Source: Candidatus Saccharibacteria bacterium RIFCSPHIGHO2_12_FULL_47_16b | GTDB taxonomy: Bacteria > Patescibacteriota > Saccharimonadia > Saccharimonadales > UBA10212 | Length of the DNA stretch: 41,291 bases | Assembly (NCBI GenBank): GCA_001790525.1 | Contig: MGCU01000029.1 | Coordinates: 3,921-45,211 of the forward strand | Reading direction: 5' to 3' | In this document: positions 24,202-32,021 of the stretch, one piece after another | How the letters are laid out: every line of letters begins with the position of its first letter | How positions within the stretch are numbered: position 1 is the stretch's first letter | The notes under the pieces: generated by a model | The model's input: only the letters and a program-made list of their open reading frames with translations | Told to the model about the DNA's origin: nothing | Databases searched by the model: none | Position numbers and translations under genes: made by a program

Positions 24202-24657
24202 GCTGATGTGGGTGATTTTGTAGGTAGTGGCTTCGGAGTTGGCGATAGTTACTTTGTCGCCGACTTGCTTGCCCATTAGCTCCGCGCCGATTGGTGATTC
24301 GTCGCTGATTTTACCGCGTAGAGGATCGGCCTCCATGGTGCCAACTACCTGAAACTGGGTGGTTTTGCCGCTAGCACTTTTAAGCCTTACGGTTGAACCT
24401 AGCACCACCTGCCCGTCGGTTTTGGGCTTGCGAATAATCTTAGAGTTATTCAGCACGTTTTCTAATTCCGAAATTCTGGATTCCAATCTGTCCTGTTCTT
24501 CGCGGGTGCTTTGGTATTCGGCATTTTCGCTCAAATCGCCTAGCTCGCGGGTTTGCTTAATTCGTTCAGCAATGGCCGGTCGCTGGCCAATCAATTCATT
24601 GAGCTCGGCTTTGAGCTCGTTTAAACCATCGGCAGTAAAATTGAACGTTTTTTTCAT
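24199..24657 (-). CDS. greA: Transcription elongation factor GreA
   Basis: A 152-aa GreA that rescues backtracked RNA polymerase by stimulating transcript cleavage. The N-terminal coiled coil has the tip acidic pair in RELGDLSENAEYQSTREEQ, and the C-terminal FKBP-like domain has the conserved DESPIGAELMGKQVGDKV. The ORF track starts 8 codons upstream at a GTG that nearly overlaps an AAAGG. I chose the ATG giving MKKTFNFTADGLNEL because it matches the usual GreA N-terminus, but the GTG is possible. Its stop codon is made by the last unit of the lysS-side heptamer array. Confidence 0.93.
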   Translation of the reverse strand: MKKTFNFTADGLNELKAELNELIGQRPAIAERIKQTRELGDLSENAEYQSTREEQDRLESRISELENVLNNSKIIRKPKTDGQVVLGSTVRLKSASGKTTQFQVVGTMEADPLRGKISDESPIGAELMGKQVGDKVTIANSEATTYKITHIS

Positions 24658-24740
24658 GGCTTGATTGATAATCTTTTGCACCTTTCAGGATTTTTAAGCA
24701 CAAACTTATAAAGCACCAAAATTTCGTAACAACTTTATTC

Positions 24741-25988
24741 TTATCGTCTTAAAATGTCAACAATCGAATCGACGGGGACGATTTTGGCGGTTTCTTGTTT
24801 GCGATGTTTGATTTCGTAACCGCCGGCGGCCAGTGATTTTTCGCTAACGACCAGACGAATTGGGGCTCCCAAAAGATCGGCGTCTGCGAACATTTTACCG
24901 GCACTATCTCCCCGGTCATCATATATTACCTCAACGCCAGCGGTTGTCAACTGGTCATAAAGTGCCTCGGCAGACTTTTTAGCTTGACTGCCCGACAGGG
25001 CTATAAGATGAACTTGGTACGGCGCCACAGCTTCTGGCCATACCAGACCTTTATCATCAGCGAACAGCTCAGCAACCACTCCCATTAACCGAGTTATGCC
25101 TATGCCGTAAGAACCAAGAAAAACCGGCTGTTTTTGGCCGGCTTTGTCGCTAAACTGCAGGCCCAGTTGTTCGGCTTTGGTGGTTCCGAAATTAAATATA
25201 TTGCCCACTTCAGCCACTGTCACCTTTTCCAATTTGGCTTTATCCAAACTAAGCGATGAAGCCACTTCATCGCTCATGACTTCAGCGTTGATGGCCCGTT
25301 TTTTAATTTCATCTAGATAAACTGTGTCCTCGCCAGACGCCAGCAAGGTTTGAAATTCATGGCTAAATTGAGTAAAGGCGCCTCCGGACGCAAATGTAAA
25401 GAAGGTTTTGTCGTCGATGCCAATGCGCTTGAAAACCTTATGGTAAGCTTCTATCGCTCGCTGGTAAAATGCTTCATGCTCATCAGCCGTGCGGCTCAGT
25501 GAATACATGTCTTTCATGATAAATTCACGGGTGCGCAAGATTCCGCTTTTGGCCCGGATCTCGTTGCGTAGTTTTGTCTGGAATTGATAGACATAGACCG
25601 GCAGATCACGGTAGCTGGAGATAAAGTTTTTGAGCATATCGACAATTGGCTCTTCGTGCGACCAAGCCAATCCCACCTCGCTGCCATTTCGCAATTTGGA
25701 TTTGAACCAGATATCGACTTCCTTATCGTCCCAACGGTCGGTCTTTTGCCAAAGCTCTTTGCGCTGCAGACTACTCATTTGCAGTTCCTGACCATCGATA
25801 GCATTCATTTCTTCACGAACGATTTGTTTAATCTTTTCGATGACTCTTAACCCAAGCGGTAAAAGCACATACACACCGGCCATCTCTTTATGAATGTAGC
25901 CGGCTTTAATCAAAAGCTTGGCGTTACGGGATTGCTCATCGGCCGGCACCCCGTGGGTGGTCCGCGTAAAAGACTGGGATAACCTCAT
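24741..25988 (-). CDS. proS: Prolyl-tRNA synthetase, short form without editing insertion
   Basis: A 415-aa class II synthetase. Seen: the N-terminal block MRLSQSFTRTTHGVPADEQSRNAKLLIKAGYI, the motif 2 region LRTREFIMKDMYSLSRTADEH, the motif 3-like GSYGIGITRLMGVVAEL and the C-terminal anticodon-binding domain. It is much shorter than the E. coli enzyme (572 aa) because the roughly 180-aa editing domain between motifs 2 and 3 is missing, so it may lack Ala-tRNA-Pro editing in cis. The ORF track start is a TTG six codons upstream; the ATG at 25988 is 6 nt after a TACAAT box. Confidence 0.94.
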   Translation of the reverse strand: MRLSQSFTRTTHGVPADEQSRNAKLLIKAGYIHKEMAGVYVLLPLGLRVIEKIKQIVREEMNAIDGQELQMSSLQRKELWQKTDRWDDKEVDIWFKSKLRNGSEVGLAWSHEEPIVDMLKNFISSYRDLPVYVYQFQTKLRNEIRAKSGILRTREFIMKDMYSLSRTADEHEAFYQRAIEAYHKVFKRIGIDDKTFFTFASGGAFTQFSHEFQTLLASGEDTVYLDEIKKRAINAEVMSDEVASSLSLDKAKLEKVTVAEVGNIFNFGTTKAEQLGLQFSDKAGQKQPVFLGSYGIGITRLMGVVAELFADDKGLVWPEAVAPYQVHLIALSGSQAKKSAEALYDQLTTAGVEVIYDDRGDSAGKMFADADLLGAPIRLVVSEKSLAAGGYEIKHRKQETAKIVPVDSIVDILRR

Positions 25989-25989
25989 T

Positions 25990-26010
25990 ACTTGATTGTA
26001 CAACAATCAA
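25990..26010 (-). promoter_or_regulatory. Hairpin and -10-like box in front of proS
   Basis: CTTGATTGT-ACA-ACAATCAAG is a perfect 9-bp inverted repeat ending 1 nt before the proS ATG. On the minus strand it contains TACAAT (25996-25991), a plausible -10. The heptamer array begins at the next base. Confidence 0.45.
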
Positions 26011-26063
26011 GAGGTTCGAGGTTCGAGGTTCGAGATAGCTCTCCACTCTTCGCTCTCCACTCA
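26011..26063 (-). repeat. Heptamer array between proS and CPBP gene
   Basis: Units GAGGTTC (three exact copies), GAGATAG, CTCTCCA, CTCTTCG and CTCTCCA in unbroken register, ending at the stop codon of the CPBP gene. Only the GAG/CTC part of the two arms is complementary. Confidence 0.75.
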
Positions 26064-26852
26064 TGTGCTGAAATAAACGCTGAAAGCTAGGATATTGTTT
26101 AAACCATGCACCATGATTGGCGCATAAAGCGCGCCGGTTTTTTCGCGCAGATAAACCAAAACCAATGAGAGAACTAAAGTGCTAACGCCGGCCGCCCAAA
26201 GTAAGCCGTCATCGTCAGCGCCGGTTAAAAGATGGGCAGCGCCAAATAAAACGCTGGTGGTAAGACCGGCCACTACAAAACTCCAGCGGGCCCTTAAGGC
26301 GGAAAACAGGTAGCCTCTCATTAATATTTCTTCGCCGAGAGGCGGTAACACCACAAGCGCTACAAAGGCCAGAATTTTATCGGCAGTAAGCGTAACTGTC
26401 TTAAAACCAACATCTTGAGTTTGATCAACGTTATAAGACGGGAAAAGGGCCGTTAAAGAGGCGTTGACTACAACTAGAAGCACGAAGAAGGTGATAAATC
26501 CACCGACCGCCATCTTAAAATCACGGCTCTGCAGTCGCCTACCCCATCCAATATCGGTAAGATTTAATTTGCGTCTTTTCAGTAGCCACAGCACCGAGCC
26601 GATTGCCAGAAGTTCGGCAATCAAAATATAAAAGAACTGGGCAGTAGCTGAATAACCAAGTACCGAAACGGTTGGTGCGCGGCTTAGCCACACGGCTGCA
26701 AAAAGTTCAATTAAGAGAGCAGCGATTATTTGACTAAGCAGAAAGATTAACAAAGCGTTGGCAATCGCCCTAAGCGGATGCCCAAAACTCGCTTTGCTCG
26801 CTGAATTATGAATTATGAATTTAGAATCAGGAACTTTTTTTTCATTCTTCAT
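26061..26852 (-). CDS. CPBP family intramembrane protease
   Basis: A 263-aa polytopic membrane protein with about seven or eight hydrophobic segments and the CPBP/Abi catalytic motifs: GEEILMRG (E174, E175, R179), FGAAHLL and IMVHGLNN. Members act as intramembrane proteases in prenyl-protein processing, bacteriocin self-immunity or membrane stress; the role here is unknown. The first 17 or so residues (KNEKKVPDSKFIIHNS) are encoded by the inner part of a heptamer array, so the original N-terminus may be later or may have been replaced. No Shine-Dalgarno is seen. Confidence 0.86.
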   Translation of the reverse strand: MKNEKKVPDSKFIIHNSASKASFGHPLRAIANALLIFLLSQIIAALLIELFAAVWLSRAPTVSVLGYSATAQFFYILIAELLAIGSVLWLLKRRKLNLTDIGWGRRLQSRDFKMAVGGFITFFVLLVVVNASLTALFPSYNVDQTQDVGFKTVTLTADKILAFVALVVLPPLGEEILMRGYLFSALRARWSFVVAGLTTSVLFGAAHLLTGADDDGLLWAAGVSTLVLSLVLVYLREKTGALYAPIMVHGLNNILAFSVYFST

Positions 26853-26872
26853 TCTTTATTCGCCATTCTGGT
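26803..26872 (-). repeat. Heptamer inverted array covering the CPBP start codon
   Basis: Ten 7-nt units in unbroken register: GAATTAT twice, GAATTTA, GAATCAG, GAACTTT, then TTTTTCA, TTCTTCA, TTCTTTA, TTCGCCA and TTCTGGT. The second half is the complement of the first. This is the same 5+5, 70-nt layout as the methyltransferase array. Confidence 0.85.
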
Positions 26873-26877
26873 TTTTG

Positions 26878-28056
26878 TTAAAAAAACCGTCGGACATCGA
26901 CAACTGTTATTAATACCGCGAGCAGCAGGATTAAGGTAATTCCAATACCATTAATCAACTCTTCGGCACCGGCCGATAACCGGATTCGTAGAGCCCGGGT
27001 GGCACTAATAATAAACAGTCGGCCGCCGTCCAGCGCCGGAATTGGCAATATGTTTATAAAGGCTAAAGATAGCGAAATAATGGACACAAACATCAGCAAG
27101 AAATTAAGCCCGAGCGAACCGCTATTCCAGATAGCTACCATAATTGCCACCGGGCCGCCGACTTGCGAACTGGCTTGGGTCTGCCCCTTTTGGCGAGCCG
27201 TCTCATTGCCAGTTACCAGACCGGCAATGGTTGAGCCTAAACCTTCCACGGCATGCCATAAGCCTTTAGCTGTCAAAACCATCAGCTGATTGGTAAAGCC
27301 AACCGCCACAATCGGCGCGCTCCAGGTGTAGCGAACAACCTCTAGGCTGGTTGGTGCTATACCAAGATAAGGTTTGTCAGTTCCGGAACCCTGCATTGCT
27401 TCGCTTGGGCTAAGCAACTTAGCTTGAACTTTTTGCTCTTGGCCACTGCGTTTTAAAGTAATAGTAACCGTTTGGCCGGCAAAATGGGTGGTGGCTGCTT
27501 TTAAATCTTGGGCATTTTTAATCGTTCGACTTTCGCTATCTGTCGAGATAGTTTCGAGGATATCGCGCTCTTTTAAGCCGGCGGACTGGGCCGGCGAATC
27601 GGCCACTACGTAATAAACCATGGCTTGAGAGCTAACCAGCCGCTCGTCGCTTTTAACCGTAAATTGGGCTTGGCCGACGGTTTCTTGATTGATTAATTTA
27701 GGAATACCGATGAAGGCTAACAATGTCAGCAAAATTAAGCCGGCCAGTAAATTCATGACCACGCCAGCCAGCATAATTTTGGTTTTAGCGCCAAAACTGG
27801 CGGCGCCAAAGCTACCCTTCTCCCGGTCACTATCGTGTTCGCCTTTTAGCTTGACAAAACCACCAAGCGGTAGCCAGTTGAGACTAAGTAGCATGCCGGA
27901 CTTTGTCTTTTTGTCATAGGCTCGCGGCGGCAGTCCAAGGCCAAATTCTTCAACTTCTACACCGCTGCGGCGAGCGGCCAGATAATGACCCCACTCGTGA
28001 ACTAAAATCAGGCCGATAAATAAAATAAAGCCCAAAATGGCAATAAAGATCTGCAT
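26878..28056 (-). CDS. rseP: Site-2 membrane metalloprotease RseP-like
   Basis: A 392-aa intramembrane zinc protease. The active-site HEWGH lies at residues 20-24 in the first TM. The RRSGVEVEEFGLGLPPRAY extension, a PDZ domain (SPAQSAGLKERDILETIS) near 150-225 and the third zinc-ligand region INILPIPALDGGRL near 340 are all present. It probably cleaves anti-sigma factors or signal-peptide remnants in the membrane. It is encoded directly after frr-tsf-rpsB, a common bacterial order. A TATACT box 7 nt before the ATG and an adjacent heptamer array separate it from frr. Confidence 0.94.
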   Translation of the reverse strand: MQIFIAILGFILFIGLILVHEWGHYLAARRSGVEVEEFGLGLPPRAYDKKTKSGMLLSLNWLPLGGFVKLKGEHDSDREKGSFGAASFGAKTKIMLAGVVMNLLAGLILLTLLAFIGIPKLINQETVGQAQFTVKSDERLVSSQAMVYYVVADSPAQSAGLKERDILETISTDSESRTIKNAQDLKAATTHFAGQTVTITLKRSGQEQKVQAKLLSPSEAMQGSGTDKPYLGIAPTSLEVVRYTWSAPIVAVGFTNQLMVLTAKGLWHAVEGLGSTIAGLVTGNETARQKGQTQASSQVGGPVAIMVAIWNSGSLGLNFLLMFVSIISLSLAFINILPIPALDGGRLFIISATRALRIRLSAGAEELINGIGITLILLLAVLITVVDVRRFF

Positions 28057-28063
28057 ACAGCTA

Positions 28064-28069
28064 AGTATA
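28064..28069 (-). promoter_or_regulatory. -10 box (TATACT) of rseP abutting the heptamer array
   Basis: TATACT on the minus strand ends 7 nt before the rseP ATG. Any -35 would have to lie inside the adjacent GAGGGTC array. Confidence 0.5.
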
Positions 28070-28146
28070 GAGGGTCGAGGGTCGAGGGTCGAGGGTCGAG
28101 GGTCGAGGGTCGAAACTATACCCTACACCCTATCCCCTAGACCCTA
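28070..28146 (-). repeat. Heptamer inverted array between frr and rseP
   Basis: Six exact copies of GAGGGTC, one central unit GAAACTA, then TACCCTA, CACCCTA, TCCCCTA and GACCCTA. All 77 nt keep one register. The second half complements the first. This is the least degenerate array in the window. Confidence 0.9.
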
Positions 28147-28148
28147 AT

Positions 28149-28712
28149 TTAGACTGTCAAAATTTCCTGTTCTTTGGTTTTAGTCATCGCTTCGATATTT
28201 TCTTTATGTTTGGCGACAAGTTCGTCAATTTGTTTTTCAAAATGAAGTCGTTCGTCTTTACCAATTTGCTTGGCTTTCTCGGCCTGCTCGCCCTTACGTA
28301 AGGCCTCGTGTCTGGCCTGACGAGCCGCTACCAAACAGTCTTCGGACTTTTGATGCAAAACCTTGACCATGGCTTGGCGGTTTTCGCTGGTCATTGGCGG
28401 CAGGACTATCCGGACAACTCGTCCATCGTCAGTTGGTGAGAGACCGAGAGATTTATCATCACGAATAGCGTTAGCAATCGCCTGCAAATTATCAACATCA
28501 AAAGGTGTAATTTGGAGCGATTGTGGTTCGGGAGCCAGTATCGAAGCCACAGCTTTAAGAGGCATGGGCTGGCCGTAGGCATCAACCGTCACACCGTCGA
28601 GCATGGACGGATGAGCCCGGCCGGTCCGAAGTTTGGATAATTCGTCCTTAAAATGGTCCGTCGCTCTATCCAGCTTGGATTTAACTTCAGCAGTTACTTG
28701 AGTCGGGTTCAT
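28149..28712 (-). CDS. frr: Ribosome recycling factor
   Basis: A 187-aa RRF that splits post-termination ribosomes with EF-G. Domain I helices (LRTGRAHPSMLDGVTVDAYG, EALRKGEQAEKAKQ) and the beta domain II (SILAPEPQSLQITPFDV, RIVLPPMTSENRQ) are complete and of normal length. The ATG overlaps the tsf stop by 4 nt, so translation is coupled. The rpsB-tsf-frr order is typical, with pyrH missing from its usual place between tsf and frr. Confidence 0.97.
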   Translation of the reverse strand: MNPTQVTAEVKSKLDRATDHFKDELSKLRTGRAHPSMLDGVTVDAYGQPMPLKAVASILAPEPQSLQITPFDVDNLQAIANAIRDDKSLGLSPTDDGRVVRIVLPPMTSENRQAMVKVLHQKSEDCLVAARQARHEALRKGEQAEKAKQIGKDERLHFEKQIDELVAKHKENIEAMTKTKEQEILTV

Positions 28713-29185
28713 TTTTTAGCCTGATCAACTTCACCCAAAACTAGACGGGAAAAGCGCTTAACGACGATGTTTTCGCCGAGTTTGGCAATGTGTTCCTTGA
28801 TCAAATCGCCGACGATAATCTCGAGGTTTTTGATATAGGGTTCTTTTAGCAGAGCCTCAACATCCTCGCTCTCGCTGGCGGCAATTTGCAGACAGATATC
28901 TTTAACCAACTCTTTAAATTCATCGGTTCGGGCCACAAAATCGGTTTCACAATTAACTTCCACCACTACACCGATCCGGCCGTCATGAGAGTATGTACCA
29001 ATCAGACCAGCCCGAGCTTCTCGTTCGGCCCTTTTGGCGGCTTTGGTCAAGCCTTTTTGACGCATGGCGGCCAGGGCTTTATCAAAATCACCACCAGCCT
29101 CAACTAGCGCTGCTTTAGCATCAGTGATGCCTACGCCAGTAAGTTCTCGGAGCCTTTTTACCTTATTTATATCAACCTTCGCCAT
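28709..29185 (-). CDS. tsf: Elongation factor Ts, short form
   Basis: A 158-aa EF-Ts, the nucleotide exchange factor of EF-Tu. The N-terminal UBA-like domain (KVKRLRELTGVGITDAKAALVEAGGD) and the core with the TDFVAR motif are present. It is far shorter than E. coli EF-Ts (283 aa) and lacks the second core subdomain and the coiled-coil insertion, as in the minimal Thermus-like form and in other reduced genomes. It lies 4 nt after rpsB and overlaps frr. Confidence 0.95.
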   Translation of the reverse strand: MAKVDINKVKRLRELTGVGITDAKAALVEAGGDFDKALAAMRQKGLTKAAKRAEREARAGLIGTYSHDGRIGVVVEVNCETDFVARTDEFKELVKDICLQIAASESEDVEALLKEPYIKNLEIIVGDLIKEHIAKLGENIVVKRFSRLVLGEVDQAKK

Positions 29186-29189
29186 ATCT

Positions 29190-29996
29190 CTAGCCTATAC
29201 CTTTTACCGGTCCAGTTACAGCCTCTGGCTCTGGTTTAGCTGATTCTTTTTTGAGTCGAGCATCGGTTTTAACCTCTTTTAATTCGTCCTTGGCAGGCTT
29301 TTTGGTTTTGGCTTTACCGGCTTCGATGGCCGATTTAACATAATCTAAGATCAAATTGATTGTCTTGGTGGCATCATCGTTACACGGTACCGGATAGGTA
29401 GCTAAAGTTGGATCAACATTACTATCGGCCAGTCCAATGACTGGAATCTTTAATTTATGGGCTTCGCGCACAGCGATATTGTCATTTAACATATCGACCA
29501 CAAAAATCGCGCCCGGCTGGGCCTGCAGGTTCTTAATACCGCCATAAAGCTTGTTCATGGCTTTAATTTCTTCGCCGTAGCGCTGGACTTCCAATTTGGA
29601 ATAACGGGCCTCGAGTTCTCCGCCAGCCATTCGGTTCTCCAGATCAACCAGATATTTAATCCGAGCGCCAATGGTGGCTTGATTAGTCAACATTCCACCT
29701 AGCCAGCGTTCGTTAACGTATGGCATGCCTGTAGCTTCGGCAACCTCTTTAATTTTGTCGCGAGCCTGGCGCTTGGTGCTGACAAGTAATATCTGCTTAC
29801 CATCAGATGAGGTTTTTTCCAAAAAGTCTAGGGCTTGCTCCAGCGCCGGCACAGTTTTGGTCAAATCAATAATATGGTTACCATCGCGGACACTATGAAT
29901 GTAAGGCGCCATTTTTGGATGCCAACGGCTTGAGCTGTGGCCAAAATGGGCACCGGCTTCTAAAAGCTTCTTTATATCAACGCCGAACTTCGACAA
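29190..29996 (-). CDS. rpsB: 30S ribosomal protein uS2
   Basis: A 268-aa uS2. Family blocks: LLEAGAHFGHSSSRWHPKMAPYI, ILLVSTKRQARDKI, YVNERWLGGMLTN and IPVIGLADSNVDP. A charged C-terminal extension of about 40 residues (Lys/Glu/Pro-rich) follows the core. The start is TTG at 29996 with AAGGAAGGA upstream at suitable spacing. A complete promoter and a leader of about 90 nt with inverted repeats precede it. Confidence 0.97.
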   Translation of the reverse strand: MSKFGVDIKKLLEAGAHFGHSSSRWHPKMAPYIHSVRDGNHIIDLTKTVPALEQALDFLEKTSSDGKQILLVSTKRQARDKIKEVAEATGMPYVNERWLGGMLTNQATIGARIKYLVDLENRMAGGELEARYSKLEVQRYGEEIKAMNKLYGGIKNLQAQPGAIFVVDMLNDNIAVREAHKLKIPVIGLADSNVDPTLATYPVPCNDDATKTINLILDYVKSAIEAGKAKTKKPAKDELKEVKTDARLKKESAKPEPEAVTGPVKGIG

Positions 29997-30089
29997 GTAT
30001 TAATCCTTCCTTGCTTTGCGAGGTTTCCCGACTGACCCTGCACGGAATCTTTCGAGAGGATTATCTATCCCCGCTGTTTAATTTTAGTG
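29997..30089 (-). promoter_or_regulatory. rpsB 5' leader, probably structured
   Basis: From the predicted start near 30088 to the TTG there are about 90 nt, long for this window. It contains the small inverted repeats AATC..TCTCGAAAGATT and CCTCGC-AAA-GCAAGG, the latter next to the Shine-Dalgarno. This is a plausible uS2 autoregulatory leader by analogy with other bacteria; inferred only. Confidence 0.35.
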
Positions 30090-30094
30090 TTCAT

Positions 30095-30123
30095 ATTTTA
30101 CGGTTGTTTTAATAAATATTCAA
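30095..30123 (-). promoter_or_regulatory. Promoter of the rpsB-tsf-frr operon
   Basis: On the minus strand TTGAAT (30123-30118), a 17-nt spacer, then TAAAAT (30100-30095). Confidence 0.7.
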
Positions 30124-30131
30124 GTTAAAAT
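30104..30131 (+). promoter_or_regulatory. Divergent promoter of the small unknown gene
   Basis: TTGTTT, a 16-nt spacer, then TAAAAT ending 10 nt before the ATG at 30142. It overlaps the rpsB promoter on the other strand, so the two may interfere. A nearly leaderless mRNA is predicted. Confidence 0.5.
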
Positions 30132-30141
30132 ATAGGCTCCA

Positions 30142-30399
30142 ATGAGCTCGCGTAAACCAAGATACGACGCTTGGAGTATGATAACTACTCAGGCAGCCAT
30201 CGACTTAGTGGAGTCTAATGGTTCTCTTATCCCCGGCGAAGCCGTCTGGGATCGATTAGAGAAAAGGGGTCTTGATCCTGCGCGACTTGCTGGAGAATCT
30301 TTGCAGCTCTTTAACATTTTAGGGAATATAGCTCTAGTCAAAGCAGACATATTAAGAGAAGATATCGCCAAAAGACGTCAGCTGCTGCGAGCAGCTTAA
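30142..30399 (+). CDS. Unknown small protein divergent from rpsB
   Basis: An 85-aa soluble, helical protein that I do not recognise. It has no cysteine, membrane segment or signal peptide. The composition is ordinary (VWDRLEKRGLDPARLAGESLQLFNILGN) and could be a small winged-helix or helix-bundle regulator, but that is a guess. It has its own promoter 10 nt upstream and is followed by the separate rpmE promoter. Confidence 0.6.
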   Translation: MSSRKPRYDAWSMITTQAAIDLVESNGSLIPGEAVWDRLEKRGLDPARLAGESLQLFNILGNIALVKADILREDIAKRRQLLRAA

Positions 30400-30402
30400 G
30401 AA

Positions 30403-30431
30403 TTGAAGTTTAGGAGTAAAAAGGCTATACT
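30403..30431 (+). promoter_or_regulatory. Promoter of rpmE
   Basis: TTGAAG, a 17-nt spacer, then TATACT ending 9 nt before the rpmE ATG. It is one of the best -35/-10 pairs in the window and predicts a nearly leaderless mRNA. Confidence 0.68.
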
Positions 30432-30440
30432 TATCTGCCT

Positions 30441-30797
30441 ATGAGGAAGGATATTCACCCTAAAAATTACCGTCCGGTTGTTTTTCAGGACACCAATGAC
30501 AACACGACCTTTTTGACCCGTTCAACCGCTCAAACTGAAGAGACCATAACTTTAGATGGCGTTGAGTATCCATTGGTCAAGGTCCACATCAGCTCTAGCT
30601 CACATCCCTTCTTCACGGGTCAGGAAAAATTGGTTGATATCGAGGGTCGGGTTGACAAGTTCAAAGCCCGCCGCGAAGCTGCCGAAAAAGCACGCGCCGC
30701 GCGGGTTGCCAAAGCCGCGAAGCCAAAAAGCCCAAAGCCTAAAGCTAAAAGTCAGAAGCTTGGCGCCAAAACCGCCAAACCCGTCGCTAGCGAATAG
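30441..30797 (+). CDS. rpmE: 50S ribosomal protein bL31, type B, with basic tail
   Basis: A 118-aa bL31 of the zinc-independent type B (rpmE2-like). It has the [17 protein letters not shown] start and [25 protein letters not shown] core, and no CxxC zinc cysteines. Type B proteins are usually about 80-90 aa; this one carries an extra Lys/Ala/Pro-rich tail (about 75-118) that likely threads into rRNA. A hairpin terminator follows, then prfA. Confidence 0.94.
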   Translation: MRKDIHPKNYRPVVFQDTNDNTTFLTRSTAQTEETITLDGVEYPLVKVHISSSSHPFFTGQEKLVDIEGRVDKFKARREAAEKARAARVAKAAKPKSPKPKAKSQKLGAKTAKPVASE

Positions 30798-30809
30798 CTA
30801 ATTAGTTTA

Positions 30810-30847
30810 AACCGCCTCTTGCTATGCAAGTTTCAGGCGGTTCTTTT
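30810..30847 (+). terminator. Rho-independent terminator after rpmE
   Basis: AACCGCCT / AGGCGGTT forms an 8-bp stem (inner bases can pair CTTGC/GCAAG), followed by CTTTTAT. It lies 13 nt after the rpmE stop and 19 nt before the prfA ATG. Confidence 0.8.
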
Positions 30848-30865
30848 ATATACTGGAGATGAGTT

Positions 30866-31924
30866 ATGGATTCTAAAGAGAAAAATCTAAGGGAGGAATT
30901 TACCAACTTGCAGACAAAGTTGCAAGATTCTGCTATCTATGGCTCGAAGGATTATCCGGCTTTGGCGCGGCGGCAGGCCGAACTGCAGCAGATTATTAGT
31001 TTGTTCGATGAAAAAAAACAACTTGAGTCTCAAGTTGAACAAACCAAGCATATGGTCTCACTTAATGACGCCGAGCTGGCAGAACTGGCTAAAACCGAGC
31101 AGGCTGAGCTGGAAGCCAAAATAATCGAAAATGAGGAGAAACTGACAGAGGTTCTGCTGCCAAAAGACCCTAACGATGAGCGTGATGCGATTGTTGAAAT
31201 TCGGGCAGCTGCCGGCGGCGACGAAGCCAGCTTGTTTGCCGGCGATCTGTACCGCATGTACCTTCGCTGGTGCGAAAATCATGGTTTTAAAACCGAACTA
31301 TTAAGCGAAAGTCCGTCAGAAGCCGGCGGTTTTAAGGAAATCATATTTGCGGTTCGGGGCGAAAATACCTATCAAAAGTTGAAATTTGAAGCCGGCGTCC
31401 ACCGCGTCCAGCGCGTACCTGTAACAGAAAGTAGCGGGCGGATTCATACCAGCACCGTCACCGTCGCCGTTTTGCCGGAAGCCGAAGAAGCCGATATCAA
31501 AATCCAGCCCGAAGAAATTAGAGTCGATGTATTCCGTTCTAGCGGGCCGGGTGGTCAAAGTGTTAATACTACCGATTCAGCCGTCCGTATCACCCACCTA
31601 CCAACTAATTTAGTGGTGACATCCCAAGACGAAAAAAGTCAGATTAAAAATAAAGCCAAGGCCATGAGCGTGCTACGCAGCCGCCTGTTGCAGGCCAAAA
31701 TTGACGAGGAGCACAAACATCTTTCTACCGCCCGTCGAGCACTTATCGGTTCTGGCGACCGTAGCGAAAAAATCCGCACTTATAATTTTCCGCAGGATCG
31801 CATCACCGACCATCGTATCGGTTATTCGCGCAGTAATTTGCCAGGCGCGCTCAATGGCGGCATCGACGACTTGATTGAGAAACTCCAAGCCAAAGAACTA
31901 GAACTAAAACGAGGCGAGCAATAA
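30866..31924 (+). CDS. prfA: Peptide chain release factor 1
   Basis: A 352-aa release factor for UAA/UAG stops. The codon-recognition tripeptide is PVT ([14 protein letters not shown]), a normal variant of PAT, and the GGQ loop is [21 protein letters not shown]-terminal helical and C-terminal domains are complete. GGAG lies 7 nt upstream of the ATG. It is followed by a kinase-like gene and prmC, which methylates the GGQ glutamine, so the factor and its modifier are in one operon. Confidence 0.97.
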   Translation: MDSKEKNLREEFTNLQTKLQDSAIYGSKDYPALARRQAELQQIISLFDEKKQLESQVEQTKHMVSLNDAELAELAKTEQAELEAKIIENEEKLTEVLLPKDPNDERDAIVEIRAAAGGDEASLFAGDLYRMYLRWCENHGFKTELLSESPSEAGGFKEIIFAVRGENTYQKLKFEAGVHRVQRVPVTESSGRIHTSTVTVAVLPEAEEADIKIQPEEIRVDVFRSSGPGGQSVNTTDSAVRITHLPTNLVVTSQDEKSQIKNKAKAMSVLRSRLLQAKIDEEHKHLSTARRALIGSGDRSEKIRTYNFPQDRITDHRIGYSRSNLPGALNGGIDDLIEKLQAKELELKRGEQ

Positions 31925-31930
31925 GATGCA

Positions 31931-32021
31931 TTTTACCTTTTACCATTAGCCGTTTACCATAGAAAACGGAAAACGGATCATGGAGAACGCAATGAAAACG
32001 GAAAACGGAAAACGGAAAACG
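31931..32021 (+). repeat. Heptamer array covering the start of the kinase-like gene
   Basis: Units TTTTACC twice, ATTAGCC and GTTTACC, then ACGGAAA-type units, ending in four exact GAAAACG copies that code the Lys/Glu-rich N-terminus of the kinase-like protein. The second half is complementary to the first, with a phase shift in the middle. Confidence 0.8.

Noticed and set aside
26011-26040. tRNA T-arm-like GGTTCGA sequence
   Set aside because: It is three copies of the heptamer GAGGTTC; no acceptor, D or anticodon stems surround it.
28070-28146. Telomere-like or CRISPR-like repeat (CCCTA/GAGGGTC)
   Set aside because: Units are 7 nt without spacers and belong to the same heptamer-array family as the other sites; there are no cas genes, and the position is internal.
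30142-30399. Toxin-antitoxin gene
   Set aside because: It is a single gene without partner, without known toxin motifs and with its own neighbours in a different unit.
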